Made by a program: the position numbers and the translations under genes. From Pontibacter litorisediminis (GTDB taxonomy: Bacteria; Bacteroidota; Bacteroidia; Cytophagales; Hymenobacteraceae), in contig NZ_JARDUA010000004.1 in NCBI RefSeq assembly GCF_029360645.1, positions 62,001-126,000 on the forward strand: DNA of 64,000 nt, in the 5' to 3' direction. Numbering within the stretch: position 1 is the stretch's first letter; the number at the start of each line of letters is the position of its first letter. The notes under the pieces were generated by a model. That model had not been told where the DNA came from, did no database searches, and saw nothing but the letters and a program-made list of their open reading frames with translations. Positions 49,343-59,200 of this stretch are shown here, one piece after another.

Positions 49343-51619
49343 TTAGTGTTGTTTAAGTGTCTCGATTAGGTCCAGATCGATGGTACGGTCGGCCAGGTTG
49401 GCGCTTTTCACCTCTACCAGCACCTCATCCCCGAATGAGATGATGCGCTTGGTCTGGCGGCCGATGATGCGGTAATTATCGGCATCCAGTTCGTAGTAAT
49501 CGTCGTTGATGTCGGCCAGGCGCACCATGCCCTCACACTTGTTCTCCTCGATCTCCACAAAGATACCCCATTCTGTGACACCGGAAACAATCCCTTTGTA
49601 TTGATTTCCGATGGTATCCTTCATAAACTCCACTTGCTTATACTTGATAGAGGCACGCTCAGCGTCGGCGGCGCGTTTCTCCATTTCGGAGGAGTGGCGG
49701 CAGCGCTCCTCATACTCCTCCTTGTCCGCTGAATTGCCTCCGTCGAGGTAGTGCTGCAGGAGGCGGTGCGCCATCATATCCGGGTAGCGGCGGATGGGCG
49801 AGGTGAAGTGGGAGTAATGATCGAAAGCCAGACCAAAGTGCCCCTCGGGCTCGGTGCTATACTTGGCCTTGGCCATGGTACGGATGGCCAGGTTCTGCAG
49901 CACACTCTGCTCCGGCTTGCCCTCAATCTCGGCAGTCAGGTGGTTCAGTTCCTCAGAGATATCGCCCTCTGGGTCTACTTTGTAGCCGAACTTGCGGGCG
50001 AAGAGCGAGAACGTGCTCAGCTTATCGGGATCGGGGTTACCGTGCGTGCGGTACACCATGGTAGGGCGCTTCTTGCCTTTGCCCAGGTTAAACACAAACT
50101 CGGCCACGCGCTTGTTGGCCAGCAGCATGTACTCTTCTATCAACTTGTGCGCGTCCTTGCGCTCCTTCACGTAAACGGAAAGCGGCTTGCCATTCTCATC
50201 CAGCTTAAACTTCACCTCTACTGTCTCGAAGGAGATGGCACCGTTTTTAAAGCGCTTGGCCTGCAGTTTTTTGGCGATGTTGTTCAGGATGTTAATCTCC
50301 TCGGCAAAGTCGCCCTCGCCGGTCTCGATGCGCTCCTGCGCCTCCTCGTAAGCAAAACGGCGGTCGGAGTAGATGATGGTGCGGCCGTACCAGGTGTCGT
50401 AGAGCTTGCCGTTATCGTCCAGCTCGAACACCACCGAGAAGGTCAGCTTCTCTTCGTTTGGCCGAAGCGAGCAGAGGCCGTTGGAGAGGCGCTCGGGCAG
50501 CATCGGGATAGTTCTATCCACCAGGTACACGGAAGTGGCCCGGTGGAAAGCCTCTTTCTCCAGCACGCTGCGCGGGTGCACGTAGTGCGTTACGTCGGCA
50601 ATGTGCACACCAATCTCCCAATGGCCGTTCTCCAGCTTTTGGATAGACAGGGCGTCGTCGAAGTCCTTGGCGTCGGCGGGGTCTATGGTGAAGGTGGTGA
50701 CATCGCGGAAGTCGCGGCGCTTGGCTATCTCGCCGGCCGGTATCTTCTCGGAGATGCTCTCAGCCTCCTCCTCCACTGCCTCCGGAAACTCGAACGGCAG
50801 GCCAAACTCGGCCATGATAGAATGTATCTCCGCCTCATGCTCCCCGGCAGGGCCAAACACGCGGATCACCTCACCCGTCGGGTTCTTGCCCGGCTTGTCC
50901 GGCCACTCCAGCACGCGCACCAGCACCTTGTCGCCGGACTGGGCATCGTTGAGGTGGCGCTCTCCCACAAAAATATCAAAGTATAAACGCTTGAAGTCGG
51001 GCACTACAAAACCGAAGTTCTTGGACAGCTCCATCAGGCCAACCAGCTCGGTGCGGGATCGCTCCAGCACCTCTACCACCACGCCCTCCTGGCGGCCGCC
51101 GCGCACCGATGGCAGCACCTCCACTTTCACCAGGTCGCCGTCCATGGCGTACATCAGGTGCTCAGTGAACACGCGGATGTCCTCCTCACGCTCCGCCGAC
51201 ACGATGTAGGCATACTTGCTGTTGGCCAAATCCACGCGCCCCGTCACGATCTCCACCTTCAGGTTCATCATGTACTTGTCGTCGTCCACAGCCAAGAGTT
51301 TGTTCTCGCGCACCAGCGCCTTTACCAGGTTCTGCACCTGCTCGCGGCCATGCTTGTCAGTTACGCCTAAACGGCGGGTAACCTGGCGCATGGTAAACAC
51401 GGTGTCGGGGCTGTTGGAGAACACCTCCAGCACAACGGCCTTCGCCGACTTGGGCGCGCCCTTGCGGTTCGATGGCTCTTTACGGGCGTATGCCTCTCTG
51501 GCGGATTCTTTGCGGTTTGATGATGATTCGCCTCCTCTTCTGCTAGAGCGGCCTCTGTCACTTCTATCACTGCGGCTCTCTTTGTCTTTGCCGCCTCTTT
51601 TGTCTTTGTTGCTTCTCAT
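49343..51619 (-). CDS. rnr: Ribonuclease R
   Basis: 758 residues. RNase R is a 3'-to-5' exoribonuclease that degrades structured RNA and takes part in rRNA quality control. Order of parts: a basic low-complexity N-terminus of about 75 residues, winged helix (VFTMRQVTRRLGVTDKHGREQVQNLVKALVRE), cold-shock domains, RNB catalytic domain with TIDPADAKDFDDALSIQ where four Asp bind Mg, and a C-terminal S1 domain (GIVSGVTEWGIFVEIEENKCEGMV). The N-terminal tail is Arg/Ser/Asp/Gly/Lys-rich and resembles that of the RluB-like enzyme. Confidence 0.96.
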   Translation of the reverse strand: MRSNKDKRGGKDKESRSDRSDRGRSSRRGGESSSNRKESAREAYARKEPSNRKGAPKSAKAVVLEVFSNSPDTVFTMRQVTRRLGVTDKHGREQVQNLVKALVRENKLLAVDDDKYMMNLKVEIVTGRVDLANSKYAYIVSAEREEDIRVFTEHLMYAMDGDLVKVEVLPSVRGGRQEGVVVEVLERSRTELVGLMELSKNFGFVVPDFKRLYFDIFVGERHLNDAQSGDKVLVRVLEWPDKPGKNPTGEVIRVFGPAGEHEAEIHSIMAEFGLPFEFPEAVEEEAESISEKIPAGEIAKRRDFRDVTTFTIDPADAKDFDDALSIQKLENGHWEIGVHIADVTHYVHPRSVLEKEAFHRATSVYLVDRTIPMLPERLSNGLCSLRPNEEKLTFSVVFELDDNGKLYDTWYGRTIIYSDRRFAYEEAQERIETGEGDFAEEINILNNIAKKLQAKRFKNGAISFETVEVKFKLDENGKPLSVYVKERKDAHKLIEEYMLLANKRVAEFVFNLGKGKKRPTMVYRTHGNPDPDKLSTFSLFARKFGYKVDPEGDISEELNHLTAEIEGKPEQSVLQNLAIRTMAKAKYSTEPEGHFGLAFDHYSHFTSPIRRYPDMMAHRLLQHYLDGGNSADKEEYEERCRHSSEMEKRAADAERASIKYKQVEFMKDTIGNQYKGIVSGVTEWGIFVEIEENKCEGMVRLADINDDYYELDADNYRIIGRQTKRIISFGDEVLVEVKSANLADRTIDLDLIETLKQH

Positions 51620-51823
51620 GTATCTTCGTCGGTATGGGGGGCGGCCAATAAGCCGCCACTGCCATTTACAATCTTTAGCTTAAATAGTTTAAATCTACTA
51701 TACGCCGCTAAGGGGTCTTTGGCTAAAGTTGGTGGTAAATCGACTTCAATTTATAGAGAATTTTCTATATAATGAGGAGTGCCGGCGGAAATAAGGGGGA
51801 GTGCCTGAGGCGGGAGGATCGGC

Positions 51824-52588
51824 TTATACTTCGATTGACGTCTCCCAGCCGTCGTAGTCGCCGTTGTGCCTCTGGGCCTGGCGCCGCAGGTGCAACACTA
51901 CTTTGTCTATACTTTGGTGGTCTATCTTGTCGGTGCGGCTGATGTGCAGGCGGTGCGGGTAGTCGGCGGAGGAGGCCAGAAAATCACTGGTGATGACGCT
52001 GTAGTTATCGTTGCCTATGCTTTGCAGGAAGCCTGCTCTGTCCTTTTCGGTCTTAAAGTAGATCCAGTGATCCACCTGCCGCTCCTTGCTCAGGTCGTCG
52101 CCATTGCTCTCCAACTCCTCCAGCACCTTGCGGTTTTTGATGCTCTGCAGCTGCTCCGGCTCGGGGTACAGAAAGTTAAAGTACCGGCTCCAGTTCTTGT
52201 CTTTCACCAACCTCAGGGTATAGGCGTGGCCGTTATAGCGCTGCATGACCTGCTGCACGTGCTCGGCATAGTCTTTCGCCTCGCCCATGTAAAAGTATAC
52301 CTTGCGCTGCCCGTTAGAGGTAAGGCGGCCGGCATAGGTGGCGTTGCATGACTTTCGCAGCGTCTCCTCCAGGTCATCCTCCAGGCTCTGCAACACAATG
52401 GTTTCCTGCAACGAGGAAAGGCCGTCGGGGCGCGGGTCTACAATGTTGACCGACACCTGCAGGAGGTTGGGCTGGTCGGCTACCGGGGCGATCTTGGCAA
52501 GGCCCAGGTCTACCGCTATAGAGCCAGGTTTGTTGTCTACGCTCCTGAAATGAAACTCCCAATCCGGTTCATGAAATGATTGTTCCAT
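51824..52588 (-). CDS. DUF695-RraB fusion protein
   Basis: 254 residues. The N-terminal half (WEFHFRSVDNKPGSIAVDLGL to about residue 135) fits DUF695. The C-terminal half matches RraB-type proteins: NRKVLEELESNGDDLSKERQVDHWIYFKTEKDRAGFLQSI then QSIDKVVLHLRRQAQRHNGDYDGWETSIEV, where the ending YDGWET is the family mark. In enterobacteria RraB binds and inhibits RNase E. The fused DUF695 domain is of unknown function. It is encoded upstream of the rnr gene with a 204 bp gap. Confidence 0.85.
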   Translation of the reverse strand: MEQSFHEPDWEFHFRSVDNKPGSIAVDLGLAKIAPVADQPNLLQVSVNIVDPRPDGLSSLQETIVLQSLEDDLEETLRKSCNATYAGRLTSNGQRKVYFYMGEAKDYAEHVQQVMQRYNGHAYTLRLVKDKNWSRYFNFLYPEPEQLQSIKNRKVLEELESNGDDLSKERQVDHWIYFKTEKDRAGFLQSIGNDNYSVITSDFLASSADYPHRLHISRTDKIDHQSIDKVVLHLRRQAQRHNGDYDGWETSIEV

Positions 52589-52632
52589 AAAATTACGCGT
52601 TTAATAGTTTATCAGGTCCAAGGCAGCCGCCG

Positions 52633-54459
52633 CTACAACATTCCGGCTCTCAAGGCTTCCCGGTGCTGCTGAGCGGCCATAATGTCCTCTGGTTCACCTT
52701 TCGGGATAGCGTCTATAAGCCTACGCGTATACGCTTCCTGCGGTTGGCGGAAGAGCTGCTCCGGCGTGCCGCTCTCTACGACCTTGCCCTTGTTCATCAC
52801 TAGTATACGGTCCGACATATATTTTGCTACTGCCAGGTCGTGGGTAATGAAAAGAAAGGTGATGTGAAGCTCCTTTTTTAGCTTGTTAAGCAAGTTCAGC
52901 ACCTGTGCCTGCACCGACACATCCAAGGCCGACACCGACTCATCACAAATTACGCACTTTGGCTGCAGCGCCAGGGCCCGCGCGATGCTTACCCGCTGCC
53001 GTTGCCCCCCAGACAGCTCATGTGGATAACGTTGAAGGTGCTCCGGCGCAAGACCCACCATATCAAGCAGTTCCATGGTTTTCCCACAGCGCTCTTTCTT
53101 GCTGTTATACAAGTTATGCACCTGCATCGGCTCCAGAATAGCCTCCCCCACGGTGTGCATAGGGTTCAGCGAGGCATAGGGGTCCTGGAAGATCATCTGG
53201 AAATCGCGGCGGCTTTGGCGGAGTTCTTCCGGGTGTAGCCCGGCCAAGTCGCGTCCGTTAAAGAGGATACGCCCCTCCGTGGGCGCCACCAGTTGCAGGA
53301 GCGCACGGCCCAGTGTGGTTTTGCCGCAACCCGACTCGCCCACCAGGCCAATGGTCTCCCCGGGCCTCACCTCAAAGCTCACCCCGTCCACAGCTTTTAC
53401 ATAGTCGGTGGTGCGGCTAAAGAAGCCTTTCCGGAGGGGGAAGTATACTTTCAGGTTCTCCACCTGCAGCAGTGGTGGCTTCTGGCGGCTCTCCTGCTGG
53501 TGCTCTATACTTGCTACTGTGCCCGCATAGGAGTTTTCTACCTCTGCCCGCGACGGCTCATGTGCTTGCTTTTGCCTTTCGATGATGGTGCCTGCTGAAT
53601 TCTCCAGCATAAAATCCGACACGGTGGGAAGCATGGCCTGTGGCGCGGCAGACAGCGTGGGCCGGCAGGCCAGCAGACCTTTGGTGTAGGGGTGCCGCGG
53701 GCTGGTGAGGATGTCCAGCACTTTCCCCTGCTCCACCACCTTGCCTTTATACATCACCAGGATGCGGTCGGCTATCTCGGCCACCACCCCCAGGTCGTGG
53801 GTGATGAAGAGGACCGCCGTGTTTTTCCTTACCCTCAACTCGTCTATGAGCTGCAGCACGCGCGCCTGCACCGTCACATCCAGGGCGGTGGTCGGCTCGT
53901 CGGCGATAAGTATGCCAGGCTCGCAGGCCATGGCCATGGCAATCATTACGCGCTGCTGCTGCCCCCCCGACAGCTCGTGTGGATAAGCATCGTAAACCTT
54001 CTCCGGCCGTGGCAGCTTTGCCTGCTCAAAAAGCTTCACAACGCGTTTTTTGGCCTCTTTTTTAGAAAGATCGGTGTGTAAGAGCAGCACCTCCGCCACC
54101 TGTTTTCCACAGGTATAAACCGGGTTCAGGGAGGTCATCGGCTCTTGGAAAACCATGCTGATCTCATTGCCCCTGATTCGCTGCATCTGCTGCTCCGGGA
54201 GCTGCAACAGGTCTACCTCGCCATACTTTGCTGACCGGAAAATGGCTTTCCCTCCTGTTGTTGCGCCTCCGGCATCAAGCAGCCGCATCAACGAAAGCGC
54301 CGTAACCGACTTACCCGATCCAGTCTCCCCCACAATCGCGACCGTCTCACCAGGATACACCTCAAACGACACCTTGTCCACGGCCGTGACCTTGCTGTGG
54401 CGCGTGGAGAAGATTGTCTCTAACTCTTCGATCTGAAGTATGGGTGTGGAGCTTGGCAA
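52633..54459 (-). CDS. Fused dipeptide/oligopeptide-type ABC ATPase (DppD-DppF-like)
   Basis: 608 residues carrying two complete ATPase domains. First: Walker A GETGSGKSVT near 45, signature LSGGQQQRVMIAMAM, Walker B ILIADEPTTALDV, then the oligopeptide C-terminal extension. Second: GESGCGKTTLGRALLQLV, LSGGQRQRVSIARAL, CVICDESVSALDV and its own tail. Such fusions (GsiA, YejF-like) energise uptake of peptides or other substrates with separate permeases and a binding protein. No permease gene lies in this window next to it, so the partner subunits are elsewhere or missing. Confidence 0.9.
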   Translation of the reverse strand: MPSSTPILQIEELETIFSTRHSKVTAVDKVSFEVYPGETVAIVGETGSGKSVTALSLMRLLDAGGATTGGKAIFRSAKYGEVDLLQLPEQQMQRIRGNEISMVFQEPMTSLNPVYTCGKQVAEVLLLHTDLSKKEAKKRVVKLFEQAKLPRPEKVYDAYPHELSGGQQQRVMIAMAMACEPGILIADEPTTALDVTVQARVLQLIDELRVRKNTAVLFITHDLGVVAEIADRILVMYKGKVVEQGKVLDILTSPRHPYTKGLLACRPTLSAAPQAMLPTVSDFMLENSAGTIIERQKQAHEPSRAEVENSYAGTVASIEHQQESRQKPPLLQVENLKVYFPLRKGFFSRTTDYVKAVDGVSFEVRPGETIGLVGESGCGKTTLGRALLQLVAPTEGRILFNGRDLAGLHPEELRQSRRDFQMIFQDPYASLNPMHTVGEAILEPMQVHNLYNSKKERCGKTMELLDMVGLAPEHLQRYPHELSGGQRQRVSIARALALQPKCVICDESVSALDVSVQAQVLNLLNKLKKELHITFLFITHDLAVAKYMSDRILVMNKGKVVESGTPEQLFRQPQEAYTRRLIDAIPKGEPEDIMAAQQHREALRAGML

Positions 54460-54510
54460 GGGCGAAGAAGGTTTTGCTTCAGGTAAAAATAGCGTTTTTT
54501 GCCGTATTAG

Positions 54511-55272
54511 CTAGTCCATGGCTATGCCTATCTGTTCGCCACCGGCAGTGTAAGCTTGTATCAACCCTACGCCTTCTTTCACATAGATGCCCTGTACGTA
54601 ATCCAACGGGTAGTACTGCTGAAAATACCGTTCATCCGCGTTGTAGCGCAGTGCCTCGTTGAGGAAAAAGTGATAAACGTTTGCATGCTCCACTCCCTGC
54701 AGGGTTACCGTTGGCAGAAACTCTTGGGTATAGGTAATTTTATTGAACGTTGAAGTGGCAGCATCATCTAAAACAAAGGTGCGCGTGGTAGTGTACTCGG
54801 TGTAGGTTTGGTTAACATAGGTTACCGAACTAGGGAACCTGGTTTTGTACCCCACTGTGAACTCCATCACATCGCTCACGTCAGGTTTGCCATAAATGCT
54901 GTTGAACCGCTGCGGGTCCACGTCTTTCCTGAGCTTTAGCTTTATGCTGAACCGGCTTTCGCCACTGATCTGACCTATGTATTCTTTTTCCTCGGCAGTG
55001 TAATACTCTTTACATGAGTTAAGGTCAAACTTGCCGCTGTAGTTTTTCTTTCGAACAGGCACCTCTACTGTGGTATACTTACCGGGTACTCCATAACTCA
55101 TCGGCAGCTTAGCTTCCTCAAGCGTGGCATGATAGGTTTTATCCGGCGCTGGCACAAAAGCGCTAAGCTCACCCGTGAACTCCAGTTTCCCCAGGTTCAC
55201 ATCCTCGCAATCATTGCAGGCATACAGAGAAGCGATTAAGAATGCAGAGGCTAAAAGTTTGGGCAGTTTCAT
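54511..55272 (-). CDS. Putative lipoprotein, unknown function
   Basis: 253 residues. The signal ASAFLIASLYAC has a plausible lipobox (SLYAC) and the mature protein starts CNDCEDVNLGKLEFTGE. The rest shows many beta strands such as FSIKLKLRKD, MEFTVGYKTRFP and FVLDDAATSTFNKITYTQEF with few hydrophobic segments, so it is likely a surface or periplasmic beta-rich protein. No family is recognised. It lies 51 bases upstream of the ABC ATPase on the same strand and might be its binding partner, but no binding-protein motif is seen. Confidence 0.7.
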   Translation of the reverse strand: MKLPKLLASAFLIASLYACNDCEDVNLGKLEFTGELSAFVPAPDKTYHATLEEAKLPMSYGVPGKYTTVEVPVRKKNYSGKFDLNSCKEYYTAEEKEYIGQISGESRFSIKLKLRKDVDPQRFNSIYGKPDVSDVMEFTVGYKTRFPSSVTYVNQTYTEYTTTRTFVLDDAATSTFNKITYTQEFLPTVTLQGVEHANVYHFFLNEALRYNADERYFQQYYPLDYVQGIYVKEGVGLIQAYTAGGEQIGIAMD

Positions 55273-55465
55273 GCGTTGAACAGGTTACAAGTATAACTAC
55301 TGGAAAAAAGCACGAAATATAGCCGTAAATTTTGTGATTGCACCGAGGAGCCTCTCACTGTTTCACCATTCTGATGTACCTTAATTTGTTGGGAGGCGCT
55401 AAAACGCTTTGGCACGTGCTGCTAAGCTATTGCCGCACTCCCAGGGAATGCCCCGGCAAAACAAA

Positions 55466-55491
55466 AAGGCTGCCCCACCCGGAGCAGCCTT
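55466..55491 (-). terminator. Terminator after lspA
   Basis: AAGGCTGC and GCAGCCTT form eight pairs with a ten-base loop; on the minus strand TTTTTGTTTT follows. It is 32 bases after the lspA stop codon. Confidence 0.78.
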
Positions 55492-55523
55492 CTGCTTTTG
55501 TACTTTATACTTTATATTTGCTG

Positions 55524-56144
55524 CTACAGTCCCTGCTGCTCTACGGGCCGCTGCTTATGCTCCTCGTGGTGCTCCCCGAAAAAGCGCTTCTGGTTAAACA
55601 AAATCAGCAGCACACCAATGAAAATGGCCGAGTCGGCCACGTTGAAGATCGGCCAAAGCGACATGGGCTTGCCGCCGAATATCGGCACCCAATGCGGCAC
55701 AATGCCCTCCCATATATCTATGTAGAACATGTCGATTACCTGCCCATGGAACCACGGCGTGGATGAGCCATAGGGGGCGTTATCAAACCACACGCCATAG
55801 AAGGTGCTATCGATCAGGTTCCCGATGGCACCGCCTAATATCAGGGAAATGCACCAGATCAGGCCTTTGGGGGCCTTGTGCTTTACCAGATAGTAGAGGT
55901 AATAGCTAATGCCAAACATAGCCACCAGGCGAAACAGCGTCAGGATGAGTTTGCCGTACTCTGACCCCAGCTCCACGCCAAAGGCCATGCCCGGGTTCAA
56001 GGTATAATGCAGTTTCAGCCAGTCTCCTATCAAGTGGATCTCACCTGGCAGGCCCATCTCCATGTTGTAGTGCACGATCAGCTTCACAACCTGATCTACC
56101 AAAATCACGGCAAGAGCAGCCAGGTAATATTTTCCGTATTTCAT
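55524..56144 (-). CDS. lspA: Lipoprotein signal peptidase
   Basis: 206 residues. LspA cleaves the signal peptide of prolipoproteins after lipidation; this window encodes several possible lipoproteins (LptC, the PstS-like protein, 54511-55272). Motifs: VILVDQVVKLIVHYNM, TLNPGMAFG, SLILGGAIGNLIDS with one catalytic Asp, and FNVADSAIFIGVLLIL with the second. It is longer than the enterobacterial enzyme by a hydrophilic insert (WFDNAPYGSSTPWFHGQVIDMFYIDIWEG), typical of Bacteroidota. It follows ileS by 106 bases on the same strand, the classic ileS-lspA order. Confidence 0.95.
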   Translation of the reverse strand: MKYGKYYLAALAVILVDQVVKLIVHYNMEMGLPGEIHLIGDWLKLHYTLNPGMAFGVELGSEYGKLILTLFRLVAMFGISYYLYYLVKHKAPKGLIWCISLILGGAIGNLIDSTFYGVWFDNAPYGSSTPWFHGQVIDMFYIDIWEGIVPHWVPIFGGKPMSLWPIFNVADSAIFIGVLLILFNQKRFFGEHHEEHKQRPVEQQGL

Positions 56145-56206
56145 ATCAGAACATTAAGCAGCAGGCACTTTACATGTCGGCCGCTGCAGTAGACTTTTTA
56201 TAAGTA

Positions 56207-56245
56207 CAGGAGCACCAGGAATCTATTTGTTCCCTGGTGCTCCTG
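56207..56245 (-). terminator. Hairpin between ileS and lspA
   Basis: CAGGAGCACCAGG and CCTGGTGCTCCTG form 13 perfect pairs with a 13-base loop, six bases after the ileS stop codon. There is no T run after it on the minus strand, so it may only partly end transcription and leave lspA readable. Confidence 0.6.
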
Positions 56246-56250
56246 ATGGT

Positions 56251-59200
56251 TTAGGCAATTGCGTTTTGCTCTGTCTGGATGTTGATGAACACTTTATAGT
56301 CATCGATATCCAGCAATGTAGAACTGGCCAGTTCCGGCACCAGGTCCAGGCTCAGGGCCTGTGTTTCGGCGCAGATGTAGTTGCCATAGTTTGCCACTGC
56401 CGCGTTTACCTCCGGCTCCGACTCCTGCATCACAATGCGGATCTTGTCCTGCACCTCCAGGTTAGAATCTTTGCGCAGGTTCTGGATCCGGTTTACCAGG
56501 TCACGGGCGATGCCCTCCTGCTTCAGCGCCTCGGTCAGGGTAATGTCCAGTGCCACCGTCAGTTTGCCCTCACTGGCCACCAGCCAGCCCGGGATGTCCT
56601 CTGAAGAGATCTCCACGTCCTCCGGCGTCAGCACGGCGGTTTCCTCCTCGTTCAGCATCACCTCAAAGCCACCTTCACGCTCCAGCCTGGCAATATCCTC
56701 CTGGCCCATCTGCTGCACGGCGGCAGCCACCAGCTTCATCTTCGGCCCGAACACCTGGCCCAGCTTCTTGAAGTTCGGTTTGATCTTCTTCACCAGGATG
56801 CCGGACGTGTCGTCGATGTACTCGATGGCCTTCACGTTCACCTCGCTCAGGATCAGATCGGCCACCGCTTCAATCTGCTGCTTCATTTTCGGGTTAAGCA
56901 CCGGTATCAGGATGCGCTGCAACGGCTGGCGTACCTTGATCATCTCTTTCTTGCGCAGCGAGTGCACCAAAGAGGAGATAGTCTGGGCCAGCTGCATGCG
57001 CTCCTCCAGGTCTATGTCGATATCCTCGTGGTTTACCTCCGGATAGTATGCCAGGTGCACCGACTCTTCCTTATGCTTGCCACTCACTGAGTTCAGGTCG
57101 CGGTACAGTTGCTCGGTGTAGAAAGGAGCCACCGGAGCAGCCAGTTTTGCGATTGTCTCCAGGCAAGTATACAGCGTCTGGTACGCGGCGATCTTGTCGG
57201 TGTTGTATTCGCCTTTCCAGAAGCGCTTGCGGTTCAGGCGCACATACCAGTTGCTCAGGTCGTCCACCACAAAATCCTGTATGGCGCGGGCGGCGCGGGT
57301 TGGATCGTAGTCTTCGTAGAACGTGTCCACGTCCTGGATCAGCGTGTTCAGCTTCGAGATGATCCAACGGTCCGACTCGGTGCGCTGCGCCATCGGCACA
57401 TCGGCCTCGGCGTAGGTAAAGTTATCGAGGTTAGCATAAAGCGCGAAGAAGGAGTACGTGTTCTGCAGCGTACCGAAGAAACGGCGCTGCGTCTCCACCA
57501 CCCCATCCGGGTTAAACTTCAGGTTGTCCCAAGGCGGCGCGTTGGAGATCATGTACCAGCGCACGGCATCCGGGCCATACGTGCCAATCATCTCAAACGG
57601 ATCGATGGCGTTGCCGAGGCGCTTGCTCATTTTGTTGCCGTTCTTGTCGAGCACCAGGCCGTTGGCGATCACGTTTTTGTACGCCACGCTGTCCTCCAGC
57701 ATTACGGCCAGCGCGTGCAGGGTAAAGAACCAACCGCGTGTCTGGTCCACCCCCTCGGCGATAAAGTCTGCCGGGAAGTTCTGCTCGAAGATTTCCTTGT
57801 TCTCCAGCGGGTAGTGCCACTGTGCATAAGGCATGGCGCCAGAGTCGAACCACACGTCGATAAGGTCTGGCTCTCTGTACATTGGCTTTCCGGAGTCGCT
57901 TAGCAGCACCACGTTGTCCACATACGGGCGGTGCAGGTCTTTCACCTCCACAGAGGCATCCATTACCCCGGCATCCACTGCTCTGGCAATCTCATCGTTC
58001 AGCTGCGCGATGGAGCCGATGCAGATTTCCTCTTCGCCGTCCTCTGTTCTCCAGATTGGCAGCGGGGTGCCCCAGTAGCGCGAGCGCGACAGGTTCCAGT
58101 CCACCAGGTTCTCGAGCCAGTTGCCGAAGCGGCCTGTACCCGTAGACTCCGGTTTCCAGTTGATCGTTTTATTCAGCTCGATCAGGCGGTCCTTTACGGC
58201 AGTGGTTTTGATGAACCAGCTATCCAGCGGGTAGTACAGCACCGGCATATCAGTACGCCAGCAGTGCGGATAGGTGTGCTCATACTTCTCTACCTTAAAG
58301 GCTTTGCCCTCTTCTTTTAGTTTGATGGCGATCTTAACATCGGTAGGCTTGTAGTCGGCGGCAGATTCGTCTTCCTTAGCATAGTTCTTCACGTACATGC
58401 CAGCGAAGTCGGTAACCTCCTTCACAAAACGGCCTTGTCTGTCCACGATCGGAGAAGGCTTTCCGTTCTCGTCCATTACCAGCAGCGCCGGGATGTCGTT
58501 CTGCGCGGCTACGCGGGCGTCATCGGCACCAAAGGTCGGTGAGATGTGCACGATACCGGTACCGTCCTCTGTCGTTACATAGTCCCCGATGATCACGCGG
58601 AAGGCGGGCTTGTCCGGCTGCACGTACGGCATCAGTTGGTGATACTCCACGCCTGCCAGATCGGCGCCGGTGAACTCCTCCACCACTTTAAAAGGAACCA
58701 GCTTATCGCCTGCCTTGTAATCTGCCAAAGCCAGGTCAGCGGCTTTCGCGTTGAAGTAGCGGCTCACCAGGTCCTTGGCCAGTATAACCGAGATCGGCTC
58801 GAAGGTGTATGGGTTGTAGGTTTTAACCTTTACATATTTGATGTTCTTACCTACGGCAAGCCCTGTGTTGGCAGGCAGCGTCCATGGTGTGGTGGTCCAG
58901 GCCAGGAAGTATACGTTCTCCTCCTCACGCTCGAACAGGAACATGTTACGGGTAATCTTCTTCACCTCGAACTGCGCCACAATGGTGGTATCTTTTACCA
59001 TTTTGTAGCAGCCCGGCTGGTTCAGCTCGTGCGAGCTAAGGCCGGTGCCGGCAGCCGGCGAGAAAGGCTGAATAGTATAACCCTTATACAAATAGCCTTT
59101 GTCGTACAGCTTCTTCAGCAGGGCCCAGCAAGACTCGATGTACTCATCCTCAAAGGTGATGTAGGGGTTGTTCAGGTCTACCCAATAGCCCATCTGCTCG

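Noticed and set aside
49751..50986. Plus-strand ORF of 411 codons opposite rnr
   Set aside because: Antisense shadow of RNase R with shadow-like composition (Val/Leu/His/Gln) and no domain.
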